Numbered from the stretch's first letter, positions 9,460 to 24,011 are shown. The stretch is 64,000 nucleotides of DNA from Rebecca billardiae RCC1528 (GCA_965240325.2 OZ251234.1:186001-250000); one strand, 5' to 3'. The notes: generated from the sequence alone by a model not told the origin. A program made the numbers and translations.

Positions 9460-11859
9460 CGAGGCCGCTGCGAACGTGCGGGCCCCCTGCGGCCTGCCGG
9501 CTGCCACGCTCGCACCGGCCTAGCTGCGCGTGCTTGGAGTACGTGGCTGATGTGACGGTTCGACATATCATCACACTCGTCGGCGGATTGATCAATCAGC
9601 TACGACCGTAGTAACTATACTACTGATGCTACTATATAGACAGTTTCGGATCACGGTGCGCCGCGGCGCCGCCTGCCGCCGCTTATTTGTAGGGGGGCCA
9701 AAGTGGCACTGTGTCTGTCTGTGACGTGACTGACGGCTACGAGCGCTGGTCCTAGCGAGTGTTTAGCGCTGAATTGGGGCTGGATCATATGCCCTCTGGA
9801 GGGGTCTGGGCCAGCCAAGTAAAAACATCAGGTGTACATACCCTGAATATAGGGCGTAACGGCTAGCATATTTACTTATTAGAATGAGCCTGAACTTATT
9901 GGAAACGGCATGTAACGGCTGTCGTATATGTGACATATAGACCATGTCGACTTCACTTTGATAGAGCATCTCGGCGAGCCTCGTTCTGAGTCCCCAGCAG
10001 CAGCAGGTCCCAACATGCGATATAGGCTGTGTACTGGCAGGCTGTCAAACACGTAGTTTCCCGGAAGCCACTGGTCGTTACATACCCACCGTGTATATAG
10101 ACGCCATGCTGATGAATACAGTCTCGTCTGATCTCGAGCCGCGAGATACGTTTTCAGACTGTGTATACGGCCATGCGTACGGCGTATTGCAGATATAGTA
10201 GCGACCCGAGGCACCGGCCCCATGTCCTCAGCCCGGGAGTACTCTCGGGCATAATCAAGGTTTAAAGTCACTCGAGCCAACCGTCACCGCTCCATGGCCG
10301 AGACCTACGAGGCAGGTCAAATCTGTCGTCGTTGCAGTGCGGCACAGTGCCGAGCATGCGATTCGGCAGCAAACGCCTGCTCCAGGTGGTGGCTGGCGTC
10401 TCTGCACCAAACCAGGCCGGATGGGATCGGTCCATATATGTACGCCCTACCCTTTTCCGCGCTATTTCTGGGCGTTGGGGCGGATATTCGGCCTACAGAG
10501 GCTGATCCGGCGCTGTTCGGCGCTCCTGTCTGGCTGCGCGGAGCCGAATGGCAAGCGCCGGCGTGTGCAAGGTGTCAAGATTGAGACGGTCTCTGACGCT
10601 CCCGCCGGTCTTGGGCGCACCAGGGTGCATTGAGGCCCATCTGCGTCTGCTTCTGCAGGCATGCGCGTCACAGGGGCGCGCTTGTAGGCACGGTCGAGTG
10701 CACATCGGACCTGTCGAATGAGCCATCCGCTGCCTGCGAGCACGTCCGCGACGTCCTGAGAGGCGAATGGGAGGCGCCCCGACGCCATCTGGGGGCACGC
10801 GTGACCCATACCCAACGTGCTGACCATCGCAAGTGCCACGGCAGGTGCAAACACGGGCCCTACGAGCGGAACATGACAGTTGCGGGCTGCGCGGAGGTGT
10901 TGCGCGCGAGCTCGCGCCGGTCTGCTGACGGCGATTCCGGCGCAGCAGGGCAGGTTAGGCGAGCTGGGCATCCACGGATACACATGCACACTTGGGGCGA
11001 GCATCGATCTCGCCGGGGCGAGTTGATCTTGAGCCACAAGGAGGGGTAGCGTGACGGGCGTACGCAGCGCAGCAATTCAAGCCGGCCGACGCGCGCCGCG
11101 CACGGCGCGAGGTGGCCAAGAACCGGGTGGTGAGCCGCTGGTGGCGCAAAGACAAGGGTCAGAAGCGCCCACCAGCGTCACGCGCGCGCGCTCCCGAGAC
11201 CATCTCGGCGTATCATGGGACGCGAGCGCGCGGCGGTCCACTGCCTCCGGCCGCTCATGCTCGAGCGGAACCGAGCTCTGAGCGTCCGAAGGCGTCGGAG
11301 CTCGATTTTCGAGCGGGGTCCGAGAAAAAGGCTCCGCGCCACCCTAAAAGGCCGAGGGAGGAGCGAAAATGCGCCGCGGCTTTGATTTTCTTTTTTAAAT
11401 GAGCGGTTTGGCCCCCCTATTAAATATTTGGATCGGACGCTTGATCAGGTCGGCGCGGGGCTGGTCGGGCCAGTCTGAGAGTCTGAGTGTAGATCGATGA
11501 GTGAGACTTAGTCGTCATAAGACGGCCTGCGCATAATCATATGGCGCGCTGCTACTATATCAACTGCTATATATGCTTATTGTCGTCGCGAGATCACGTC
11601 ATCAGCAGCATCAGACTCAGTATATTATAGTATCATATCCGATTCTGACATCGTCACACGACGTCCTGCATTCGGGCACGGTGGCGGCGGCGGCGACGGC
11701 GGCGGCGGCGGCGGGTGCGCGCTCGGGCGGCCAGCAGGGCCACACCTTCCCCTCGCGCGAGCGCGCCGCCGCGCTTACCGCGCTCAAGCTGCGCGCCGCC
11801 GTCGGCAGAGATTCACGATTCATCACGACGCGTATGTTGCTGAGTGCGCATGATCGTCG
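9460..11859. other. Convergent intergenic region, partly A+T-rich, no supported gene
   Basis: 2.4 kb between the 3' ends of TRAPPC8 (+) and the DUF1295-like gene (-). 9540-10300 and 11400-11660 are much less GC-rich than the genes. Frames at 9879-10280 (-) and 10294-11050 (both strands) have no recognisable domain. 11340-11400 has an A/T-rich tract (GATTTTCTTTTTT) like one in the duplicated units at 19.9 and 21.8 kb. 11680-11815 is a short GC-rich patch with Ala-coding GCG repeats, possibly a coding remnant. Nothing here could be named. Confidence 0.45.
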
Positions 11860-12603
11860 TCACCACACGAACGGAATCAGGCGCGGTGTACGCGCCGCCC
11901 ATTCGCGGAACTCGTCGCCATACCGCCCCTCCAGGTACGCGTCGAGCTCGGGCACGTGGTGGAAGGCGAAGCCGTACGCAATGGCAGCAGGCAGGCACGC
12001 TGCCCACGGGCTGCCGCTCAGCGCCGCCCAGCCGCTGAAGAGGAGGATGTCGCCGAAGTAGTTGACGTGCATGGAGAGCGCCCACAGGCCCTGCGTGTAG
12101 CAGTGGCCCTTGTTCTCCGGCCGCGCCTTCCACGCCTTGCGCTCCAGCTCGGAGGCGCTGTTGAGGTAGCTCCCACACAGCACCAGCGCACAGCTGAGCC
12201 AGTCGAGAGGCGCGCAGTCCGCAAAGTGCGGCCACGCCACGCCGCTACTCAGCAGCGCGGAGCCGGCGGCCCAGAGGGCCATGAACACGCCCAAGGGCAC
12301 GGCCTCCGCCAGCTTCACGCGCCGATGCAGCAGGTAGAAGAGAGTCAGCGCGTGCCGCGCCCAGTAGAGCAGCACGGCCGCGAGGCACAGCGCGCTGCGC
12401 AGCTCGGCGCGCGGCCTCAGGCCGAGCCGCGACACGCCGCCAAAGGCGACGAGCCACACGGCGGTGGCGACGCCGATGGTGTGCAGGGCAAAGAAGAGGA
12501 GTTTCACACCGAGGGCCCCACCGTGCTCGCGGTTGGCCAGCGCAGAGGAGAGCAGAGCGGCGCTGGGAACGTCGGCCTCGCGCTGGGCGGACGTCATGCT
12601 CAT
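11860..12603 (-). CDS. DUF1295 / steroid 5-alpha-reductase C-terminal-like multi-pass membrane protein
   Basis: Single-exon ORF of 247 residues; ATG at 12603, product ends LIPFVW. Five to six hydrophobic segments are visible, among them KLLFFALHTIGVATAVWLVAF (about 33-53), ALCLAAVLLYWARHALTLFY and AVPLGVFMALWAAGSAL. The family signature is near the C-terminus: GLWALSMHVNYFGDILLFSGW, matching the GL(W/F)xxSRHPNYFGE motif of DUF1295, ICMT and 5-alpha-reductase-like enzymes, followed by FHHVPELDAYLEGRYGDEFREW. The usual HPNYFGE reads HVNYFGD, and the preceding Arg is Met. Members include NADPH-dependent lipid reductases and lipid or prenyl methyltransferases, so the substrate cannot be predicted. 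The protein is probably in the ER membrane. GAPDH lies 1.2 kb upstream in divergent orientation. Confidence 0.8.
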   Translation of the reverse strand: MSMTSAQREADVPSAALLSSALANREHGGALGVKLLFFALHTIGVATAVWLVAFGGVSRLGLRPRAELRSALCLAAVLLYWARHALTLFYLLHRRVKLAEAVPLGVFMALWAAGSALLSSGVAWPHFADCAPLDWLSCALVLCGSYLNSASELERKAWKARPENKGHCYTQGLWALSMHVNYFGDILLFSGWAALSGSPWAACLPAAIAYGFAFHHVPELDAYLEGRYGDEFREWAARTPRLIPFVW

Positions 12604-15366
<2,763 letters not shown>

Positions 15367-16287
15367 GTGCGCGGTGCGCGGCCGAGCGGGCGCCGGCGGC
15401 GGCGAGCCCCCGCCCCGCGTCGGCTCCTCCCGGCTCGGCGTGTGCAGACGGCCCGTGTCCGCTTGACGGTCGGCCGAGCCGCGGTCTGCAATGCAAGCAA
15501 TGCCGGCCGGCTCAACGCTGTCCGCGTCGTCAGGCTGTGTCTCGTCAGCACTGCACGCGTGAGTGTGGCCCATCATGGACAACAGGCCATGCACTGTGAC
15601 GTCTCTCCCTTGTGCGTGCGCTGACGATGTATCATCATGTGCTGAGTCCTACTTATATTAGAGGGGTCAGAGCCCAACTGGCGGGTGCGTGGCCCAAAAT
15701 CCAACTTCCTGACTGTCGACGACAGGTTGCACGGAGAAATGACCGCCCGCGACTGACAGATGTTACATTCACAGTGGACGCGACTTGTGACCTGTCCACC
15801 CGTCTTTCGGTACATCGCGCCCGTCCCATGGCGGCCGGCGCGTGGCGCGAGTGCTTGGAAACCACGGAGCACACGAATGCCGGTGGTTTCCGACCTTCGC
15901 CGCCACGGCCCGCCTCCCCGTTCGCCCGCAATCGGTACCGCAGTCTGGTGCCCAGTTCCTCTCACTCCCGCGTCGGCAGTGGCGCGAAGCCGAAGCGCAT
16001 CGGGAAGAAGCACAACTGGGACCTGGATACAGGTGGTAGAAAGAGCCTTCAAGGAGGCTGCCGTCGCGAACGAGCAGGATGCGCCGGTTGTAGTATGCGC
16101 GTGCACCCTTGCACGAACGTGTGCTGGTCTCCTGCTGCACTGCTCATACCGTACGCACGAGCACGCAACCGTGCGCATTCGCGCTCAGGTGGCTCGGACC
16201 ACACACGCGAGTGCTTGTGAAGCTCGCCTCACGAGGCCTTCGTAGAAGAAGGCGGGCAACCGGAGCGCGCTAAGGAAGCAGAAGACG

Positions 16288-17250
16288 ATGCTCGCCAAAC
16301 GCGTCCAGCGCGCGAGGGCGAAGCTTGCTACGGCGCGCGCGGCCTCTGCTGTTGCAGCTCGGGCCGCTGCTCCGGCCGTGCAGGCGTCTGGCGCGGGGTC
16401 CTCGGACAAGCAGGCGAACTCTGGGCAGTCTGCCTTTGCCGCCGGCAAGAAGTATCGGAAGCGCACGCATTTGGTCGAGCGCGTGGCGCGCTCGCGCGCC
16501 GTGACGCAGCAAGCAGGCGATCCTTGACAAGCGCCTCGCTGACGCTCCGCAGGCCGAGGCAACGAGCTCGGCGCTCGACCACGCTGACAGGCACGCCCTG
16601 AGTGAGGGGGAAGGCACCTTTCGAGACAGCACTCAGGCGCTCGACGTTGAGTATCTCATTGATCGCGCGCGTGTGTGATCACGTCAGCAAGACTAAGTCG
16701 CGCGAGGTGGAGTAGGTGGTAGCGCGCCTCTTCGCCGCATCATCCGCAGCTGACTGGCGTGCACCCACCAGCTCGCTCACGTCGCGCGCGGCAGCGGTCG
16801 GCTTCCACCCTGTTCGCACAGCGCGGCGCCGGCTGCACCGCCCGTTCCGCTGGACGCCGGCTCGCTCGTCGTTGACGACTTCTTCTTCAACCCGGTCGCG
16901 CGGGCGCGGTGATGGTACACTCCGGCAGGCAGATGCGGCGCACTGTCTGATGCTCTATGCGTGCGTGTGCCTTTCCACAACGTTGACTCGGGCTGCTACG
17001 CGTGGCATCCAGCTCGAGGCGGAGGTCGCCAGGGCTCGCCCAAGGTCGAATCTGCCTTGCGTGTGCTGGGTCGCCGAGGTGCGGCCGCAGGGTGCTCGCT
17101 GGCTGACTCCTGACGATGACGAGGAGTTGCGCGCCGTCGCAACCTCTCGCACGTATCGTGCCGACCGCGAGTCGAGTGGATGACGCTCGTGGCGGCTGCT
17201 CTTCAAATGACGCGGTCGGGCCCTTGGCGAGCTTGGGAGGAGGGCTCGGT
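16288..17250 (+). pseudogene. Decayed ORF group, probably a mobile-element or gene remnant
   Basis: Protein-like segments follow one another on the plus strand but in different frames. The first is an ORF from ATG 16288 (MLAKRVQRARAKLATARA...) to about 16527. A shifted frame then reads ILDKRLADAPQAEATSSALD and EGEGTFRDSTQALDVEYLID to a stop near 16677. Later pieces include PLDAGSLVVDDFFFNPVARA near 16850 and FHNVDSGCYAWHPARGGG near 16975. Balanced composition and frame changes suggest an old coding sequence broken by indels. No family could be named; chance open frames in GC-rich DNA remain possible. Confidence 0.3.
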
Positions 17251-17825
17251 CTGCTACATGTGCGTCAGTAGTCACGGCCTAAACCGTGCGCAAGACTCAT
17301 TGAGTCGTACATGGCGCGGCAGCAACGGCCGCACCCGCGAGCGGGGCACCGTGGGCGGGCAGCCATGCTCCAAAGGGCCGAAATGTAACACCAAGGTCAG
17401 TTTCCCGTGCAACCTGTCCGACGTCGTCTTCGGAGATGAGGCTCTCAAACTTCGGGATGTCAATATTCGCCTGAAATGAGCTGGGGTCACGCTGACAAGT
17501 TTTGCGGAAAAATGTCACATACTGGAGATATACGACCTCAATCTCGACGCGATCTCGGCAACATTAGTACTATAGTAGGGGAGATACACGATCTCCAAGG
17601 TGATCTCGCTATTTGCACCAGAATCGCACCGTCTAGATCACATTTTGGCAGTCTGAAATTGGCACAGGCGGATTCTACACCCTGGAATTAAGCCTTAACG
17701 CCCGTACTAACTAGTTCGTCCAAGTAAATACCAGTGCGGATAGTTCATGCTAAGAGATTTCGGGAGATTATGAATATGGCACCCGAGAGTGTAACGGTCG
17801 GAGCTCTGACCCCTCTATACTTATA

Positions 17826-17827
<2 letters not shown>

Positions 17828-17879
<52 letters not shown>

Positions 17880-17899
17880 GTTTATAATAATAATAATAA
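17828..17899. repeat. (TTA)n / (ATA)n microsatellite
   Basis: An almost perfect run of TTA units from 17828 to 17879, then a short inverted run of ATA units to 17899. The two could form a hairpin. Confidence 0.95.
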
Positions 17900-18152
17900 A
17901 TATACTGCGGGCCGGCCCGTCTTATTAATTTTTAGTGGTGGGCTCGACAACTGCTTGATTTTTTCCTGCATCTGCAGGCATACGCTCAAACTACCCGATT
18001 TCGATCAGCCTTGAGTGTCGGTCCGTGTCAGTGCCCATCAGGCGGCCCGCGGCACCGCGCCACCGGGGCCGGGCCCCGCCGGCCACGGCTGGTCCCGGAC
18101 CGTCCAGCACTGATACTGATTCCATCACTTAACGGGCATGCCAAATATATTT

Positions 18153-19939
18153 AAACTCAGCCCTGGCGGGCGGGGGGGGTCGGCGGGCCGTGCCAGTGCT
18201 GTCGCAATATTTCCCCAGCGGGTTCGCGCCTTTTATTTATAGCGGTTTGACGGGCAGGATGACTACGAATAATAACAATGCGACATCATACCGAGATGAT
18301 TGTGAGCTACCCGACTCACTGACGAATAATAACGCGACAGATGACTCTGGTGCGAGCTCAGCGACAGTGTGATTGCGCGTGTATTCCTGCACCCACTGTG
18401 ATGCTACTCGTCATCGTGCCGAGCCTTCGACTGCGCGCACGCACTGCCAACTGATTGGCGTGCGACGGCGGCGTGCCCGTGTGCGCCTGACGGTGACGGT
18501 TTGTCCTTGGAGCTAAACACGAAAACAGTTCAAGTTGTGGCGGAGTGTGATGTTCAGTGCATCCTACCGATTTCTGTCTCTCTGTCTCTCTGTCTCTCTA
18601 TGTTGATTTCTAACGGTTATTATTATTTGAAATCAGTGTAATGGGCCCGGTCTTTATATTAAAATCGTACGTACCGTTTTACTGTCATTGACTACTGTCT
18701 AGTCATAGTATCTCCCGGCGACTGCACCCGCGTTGCGCCACTTCGGCGGTGACGGCGATGGCGTGCTGATCGCCCTCAACGCAAGGAGCGGTGGCGATGC
18801 TCAGGTCGACGTGTCTCTCGCGCGCGCGGTGGTGCGCAGCGCGCGCAGAGGCCCGTGCGGCGCTGAGGTGCTCCAGCTGGGCGGCGGCGCCGGTCGCGAT
18901 CAACGGTGGGCACGCGCTGCTCGAGCAGGCACACGAAGCGCAGCGCATGCGTCACCGGCTTCACGACGTCGGCCTCCTCCCGCAGCGCCCGTGCCATGGT
19001 GGAGGATGGCGCGGCGATCTTGCACGCTCGGCGACTCATTTCTCTGCGAAAGAGCGCTTTGGCTCGGTCATAGCGCGCTGTCGCCTGCGCCGCCGACTCG
19101 CGAAGATGCGGTTCCTGCCACGGCTGCAAACCCGGCAGGTGCGTGCGGTGCGCGTCGTACGCCGCTTTGCGCTGCCCCTCCGTCGCATTGGCCACTGTCG
19201 ACGCCATGCAGGCTGGACGTGGGCCCCCGAGCGCCGAGCGATCTTTGGCCGCGAGCTCGCGAGCGCGAAAGATGATCGCTGGTCAGGAGTCCTGTGCGGT
19301 AGCAAACGGATTTGCATGCGCCCGACCTTGCCAACCGGGGCACGCGACAGTCCGGTGTGTGGATTCCGGTTATGGTGTTCAGAAGGCCGCGCCAAATCTT
19401 GCGTCGCGTGCGATGGCGCTTCCCGCCCGCGAGACGCCTCGTGATGAGGGCCTTTCCGCACCGAACTCGACGCGCGACGGTGGATCGCTCGGAGTGGCTG
19501 TCGTGCGCAGCGCTTAATATTATGGCCCGTGCGAGCGCTCAACGTGCAAGTCGGGCGAGGACCGCCCCAGGTCGCACGATCGTGTCGACGCGCCGAGCGT
19601 GCCTCCAAACGCGTCGACTTTGGCCCCCGTTCGACCTGCACGCGAGACGACGAGGGCAGCAATCGCGAATCGGGCGAAAACACGTCTCGGGAATCCTCGC
19701 GCGATGTCTGTGCCGGCGTTGGATTCGGCGCGCGCCGCCCACGCGCTCCGCGCCATCCAGGACTCTCTTTCGGCCGAGCGTCCCCAGTGGGAGCTGCAAG
19801 GGCGCCCGGTAGTGAGCGAAGCGACCCGGCAGCGAGGGAGGCGATTTTCTTTTCTTTGCGAGGCGATTTTCTTTTTTCTTTTTCTTTTTCTTATCTTTTT
19901 CCCGGGCACTACAAGGGGCGGACCTACGGCCCGCCATAA
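18153..19939. repeat. 1.79-kb duplicated unit, copy 1
   Basis: Near-identical to 20054-21841, with a 114-bp unrelated spacer between them. Differences seen by eye: a G run of 8 versus 7 near 18172, TTGATTTC versus TCGGATTTC near 18602, an indel at 19148 and single-base changes such as T/C near 19711. Close to each end the 10-mer GGCGGGCCGT is inverted (about 18182 and the complement at about 19926), hinting at a mobile unit. The unit begins CTCAGCCCTGGCGGGC and ends with a pyrimidine-rich tract plus GGGCACTACAAGGGGCGG. It carries ORF remnants on both strands but no recognisable transposase. Confidence 0.9.
18776..19282 (-). pseudogene. ORF remnant inside duplicated unit copy 1
   Basis: The minus frame from about 19282 to 18776 reads as a balanced helical protein: FRARELAAKDRSALGG, then ATEGQRKAAYDAHRTHLPG, HLRESAAQATARYDRAKALF and ALREEADVVKPVTHALRF. 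A possible splice acceptor (CTGACCAG) precedes it. In copy 2 the matching segment is joined to another frame by an indel near 21050, so at least one copy is broken. The family is unknown; it may be a transposon-encoded or captured gene fragment. Confidence 0.35.
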
Positions 19940-20053
19940 TAACCGTTACCGTACTCTGTCGTAGTCCGCAAAATACTATATTCGTCCGCCATCAATGATC
20001 AAAAATATAGGCGCTGACGGCTGAGTCACCCGGCGCTAAAAAGCCAGCAGCAA

Positions 20054-21841
20054 AAACTCAGCCCTGGCGGGCGGGGGGGTCGGCGGGCCGTGCCAGTGCT
20101 GTCGCAATATTTCCCCAGCGGGTTCGCGCCTTTTATTTATAGCGGTTTGACGGGCAGGATGACTACGAATAATAACAATGCGACATCATACCGAGATGAT
20201 TGTGAGCTACCCGACTCACTGACGAATAATAACGCGACAGATGACTCTGGTGCGAGCTCAGCGACAGTGTGATTGCGCGTGTATTCCTGCACCCACTGTG
20301 ATGCTACTCGTCATCGTGCCGAGCCTTCGACTGCGCGCACGCACTGCCAACTGATTGGCGTGCGACGGCGGCGTGCCCGTGTGCGCCTGACGGTGACGGT
20401 TTGTCCTTGGAGCTAAACACGAAAACAGTTCAAGTTGTGGCGGAGTGTGATGTTCAGTGCATCCTACCGATTTCTGTCTCTCTGTCTCTCTGTCTCTCTA
20501 TGTCGGATTTCTAACGGTTATTATTATTTGAAATCAGTGTAATGGGCCCGGTCTTTATATTAAAATCGTACGTACCGTTTTACTGTCATTGACTACTGTC
20601 TAGTCATAGTATCTCCCGGCGACTGCACCCGCGTTGCGCCACTTCGGCGGTGACGGCGATGGCGTGCTGATCGCCCTCAACGCAAGGAGCGGTGGCGATG
20701 CTCAGGTCGACGTGTCTCTCGCGCGCGCGGTGGTGCGCAGCGCGCGCAGAGGCCCGTGCGGCGCTGAGGTGCTCCAGCTGGGCGGCGGCGCCGGTCGCGA
20801 TCAACGGTGGGCACGCGCTGCTCGAGCAGGCACACGAAGCGCAGCGCATGCGTCACCGGCTTCACGACGTCGGCCTCCTCCCGCAGCGCCCGTGCCATGG
20901 TGGAGGATGGCGCGGCGATCTTGCACGCTCGGCGACTCATTTCTCTGCGAAAGAGCGCTTTGGCTCGGTCATAGCGCGCTGTCGCCTGCGCCGCCGACTC
21001 GCGAAGATGCGGTTCCTGCCACGGCTGCAAACCCGGCAGGTGCGTGCGGCCGCGCGTCGTACGCCGCTTTGCGCTGCCCCTCCGTCGCATTGGCCACTGT
21101 CGACGCCATGCAGGCTGGACGTGGGCCCCCGAGCGCCGAGCGATCTTTGGCCGCGAGCTCGCGAGCGCGAAAGATGATCGCTGGTCAGGAGTCCTGTGCG
21201 GTAGCAAACGGATTTGCATGCGCCCGACCTTGCCAACCGGGGCACGCGACAGTCCGGTGTGTGGATTCCGGTTATGGTGTTCAGAAGGCCGCGCCAAATC
21301 TTGCGTCGCGTGCGATGGCGCTTCCCGCCCGCGAGACGCCTCGTGATGAGGGCCTTTCCGCACCGAACTCGACGCGCGACGGTGGATCGCTCGGAGTGGC
21401 TGTCGTGCGCAGCGCTTAATATTATGGCCCGTGCGAGCGCTCAACGTGCAAGTCGGGCGAGGACCGCCCCAGGTCGCACGATCGTGTCGACGCGCCGAGC
21501 GTGCCTCCAAACGCGTCGACTTTGGCCCCCGTTCGACCTGCACGCGAGACGACGAGGGCAGCAATCGCGAATCGGGCGAAAACACGTCTCGGGAATCCTC
21601 GCGCGATGTCTGCGCCGGCGTTGGATTCGGCGCGCGCCGCCCACGCGCTCCGCGCCATCCAGGACTCTCTTTCGGCCGAGCGTCCCCAGTGGGAGCTGCA
21701 AGGGCGCCCGGTAGTGAGCGAAGCGACCCGGCAGCGAGGGAGGCGATTTTCTTTTCTTTGCGAGGCGATTTTCTTTTTTCTTTTTCTTTTTCTTATCTTT
21801 TTCCCGGGCACTACAAGGGGCGGACCTACGGCCCGCCATAA
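20054..21841. repeat. 1.79-kb duplicated unit, copy 2
   Basis: Second copy of the unit at 18153-19939, in the same orientation and about 99% identical by inspection. Flanks differ: CAGCAGCAA before it and GTGATGATATAAC after it. High identity implies a recent duplication or insertion, or an assembly duplication with a real spacer. The frame that is open in copy 1 at 18776-19282 continues here into a different upstream frame because of a small indel near 21050. Confidence 0.9.
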
Positions 21842-22002
21842 AGTGATGATATAACTAATATATAAAGTGGCAGTGCGTATTAGATCGACGACTGAGTCTG
21901 CTAATCGGATTCGTCGCGGATCGACTGATTGACAGACGAGCAGATCGATATGATACTACGACTCGTCATCAGTCTGATATCATAAAGTGCTGTCGTCATT
22001 TA

Positions 22003-23941
22003 CCAGGTCGTTCCCCCTGCACTGGGAATCCGCGGTTTCGCACTATTCAGAGCGCGAGGCCGCGGCATAGCAACGCAGATTTAGCGTTCCGCTTCCTCTA
22101 TCAGACCACTTGAACGATCTAATCAAGGTTTCCAATTGAAAATGACGAAACCAGATCCTCCATTCGAGAAGCCAAATCCCGAGCGCGGCAAAGCCGTGGA
22201 ACGCAGTAATCAGCCTCGTCAGCGATAGTCCGCTCACGAAATCGATGCGCTGGAAATGAGTTCTTCGCGTGCAACCGGAGCGGCGGGAGCCCTCCCGCGG
22301 GTGCGGAGCACCGATTCTGACCCGCCCCCTGCGGCTGGGCGGCGAGTGCGATGCAGCTGGCCCGGCGCTGGGGGGCGCGCCCGGGCCATGGCGCTGCGGG
22401 CGCGGATGTGCTTGCGGAGCCGGCGTGCGTGGACGGGCTGTTGCGGGAGAGTATCTGCCGCCCTCCTGCGCCGCGCGACTTGCGCCAAGCCTCTTTCGCC
22501 TCGGCTCAGGGCAGCGCGCACGCGCGCGCCGCCTCCGAGGCCAGCCTTCGGCCTGCGCCGCAGCCGACCGCGCGCGCGCCGTGCGCGGCGTGGTCGGGAA
22601 GGAACGGGCGCGGCTGCCGGGCGAGATGGCGATATCATGTGGGCACGCCATGCCGCCCCGCCACGCCTTGCCGAGCGTGTCGCTGGTCCGTTTGCACGCC
22701 TCTTCGAGTTGTCACAAATGGTGTGCACGGCCTCGCGGTCGTGACCGCTGGGGGCCGCGCCCGGGCCAGGGCGCTGCGGGCGCGGATGTGCTTGCGGAGC
22801 CGGCGTGCGTGGACGGGCTGTTGCGGGAGAGTATCTGCCGCCCTCCTGCGCCGCGCGACTTGCGCCAAGCCTCTTTCGCCTCGGCTCAGGGCAGCGCGCA
22901 CGCGCGCGCCGCCTCCGAGGCCAGCCTTCGGCCTGCGCCGCAGCCGACCGCGTGCGCGCCGTGCGCGGCGTGGTCGGGAAGGAACGGGCACGGCTGCCGG
23001 GCGAGATGGCGATATCATGTGCGCACGCCATGCCGCCCCGCCACGCCTTGCCGAGCGTGTCGCTGGTCCGTTTGCACGCCTCTTCGAGTTGTCACACTAT
23101 GAATGGTGTGCACGGCCTCGCGGTCGTGACCCTTGTCGGGACGATCATTGAGACACAGAACAGTGCCAAGCGGGCACGCGGGATACTCTTACATGAATGT
23201 TCATCACCGCGTGGTCGTGTAGAAGTGCTGGGTGCGACGCTTTCCTCGCGCGGATGCACTTTCATCATCTTCTTCGAGCTCCGAGGTCTGGCTTCAGGCA
23301 CGACAAGAAATCAGCACTCGTCAACAGCTGTGCGGATCCGTTATCGTGCCCTTTCGCGGCGCCGCGGGGCGGCATGGCGTGCGCACATGATGTCGTCATC
23401 TCGCCCGGCAGCACCCCCCGTTCCTTCCCGACCACGCCGCGCACGGCGCGCGCGCGGTTGCGGCTGCGGCGCGGCACGGTGCGGCCTGGCCTCCGAGGCG
23501 GCGCGCGCGTGCGCGCTGCCCTGAGCCGCGGCGAAAAGAGGCGTGGCGCGAGACGCGCGGCGCAGGAGGGCGCCATATACTCTCCCGCAACAGCCTGTCC
23601 ACGCAAGCCGGCTCCGCGAGCACATCCGCGCCCGCAGCGCCGTGCCCCGGGCGCGCCGGCCGCCAACGGCGCTCGGCCGCCTTCGCCTGCCCGCCCTGCC
23701 GCCGAGGGCAAAGGTCAAGATTTGGTCGGCCCTCGCCTGCCGAGCCGCCACCGGGGGGGCTCCCTGCACCATCTATCTCATTGCGGCTCAATTTTGGGAT
23801 TGCGAGACCAGCTCATCGATTGACGCACATCCGCACCCGCGAGACCTGAAATCTTATTCGCGGGTAGCGACGGGTGCGTCCTGCGGCTGTTTTTCTCTTA
23901 TGTCCAAACCGCGGATTCCCAGTGCAGGGGGAACGACCTGG
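22003..23941. mobile_element. DNA-transposon-like element with perfect inverted ends, probably TA target, non-autonomous
   Basis: The left end 22003-22038 starts CCAGGTCGTTCCCCCTGCAC and is a perfect inverted match to 23906-23941. With the flanking TTA/TAA the match is 39 bp (22000-22038 and 23906-23944). A TA dinucleotide sits directly outside both ends, as expected for a TA target duplication of Tc1/mariner-like elements. The interior has no intact transposase; it holds two tandem ~380-bp GC-rich copies (22366-22745 and 22746-23131) and a third, diverged, inverted copy (about 23345-23690). A minus-strand peptide at about 22043-22260 (RIDFVSGLSLTRLITAFHG) could be a remnant. It was presumably mobilised by a transposase encoded elsewhere. 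Confidence 0.75.
22366..23131. repeat. Tandem duplication of a ~380-bp GC-rich segment inside the element
   Basis: Copy A 22366-22745 and copy B 22746-23131 abut head to tail and are nearly identical, each running from CGCTGGGGG to CACGGCCTCGCGGTCGTGACC. Copy B has a small insertion (ACTATGA) near 23096. A more diverged inverted copy lies at about 23345-23690. Confidence 0.85.
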
Positions 23942-23998
23942 TAATCAGATCGATCGAATATGATCTCGAGACGGAGAGTCACGGAGCCTCATCGAGCC

Positions 23999-24011
23999 AG
24001 AGAGAGAGAGT

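Larger units (their letters stand above)
15367..18152. other. Start of the repeat island; decayed coding traces only
   Basis: 2.8 kb after GAPDH with no intact gene. Composition drops from coding-like GC to mixed, and A+T-rich after about 17480. It contains the decayed ORF group at 16288-17250 and the trinucleotide microsatellite at 17828-17899, both listed separately. Frames at 15573-16245 on both strands encode no recognisable domain. Confidence 0.5.

Noticed and set aside
9879-10280. 133-residue minus-strand frame between TRAPPC8 and the DUF1295-like gene
   Set aside because: Balanced composition but no domain, no partner exon and A+T-rich spacer context; likely chance.
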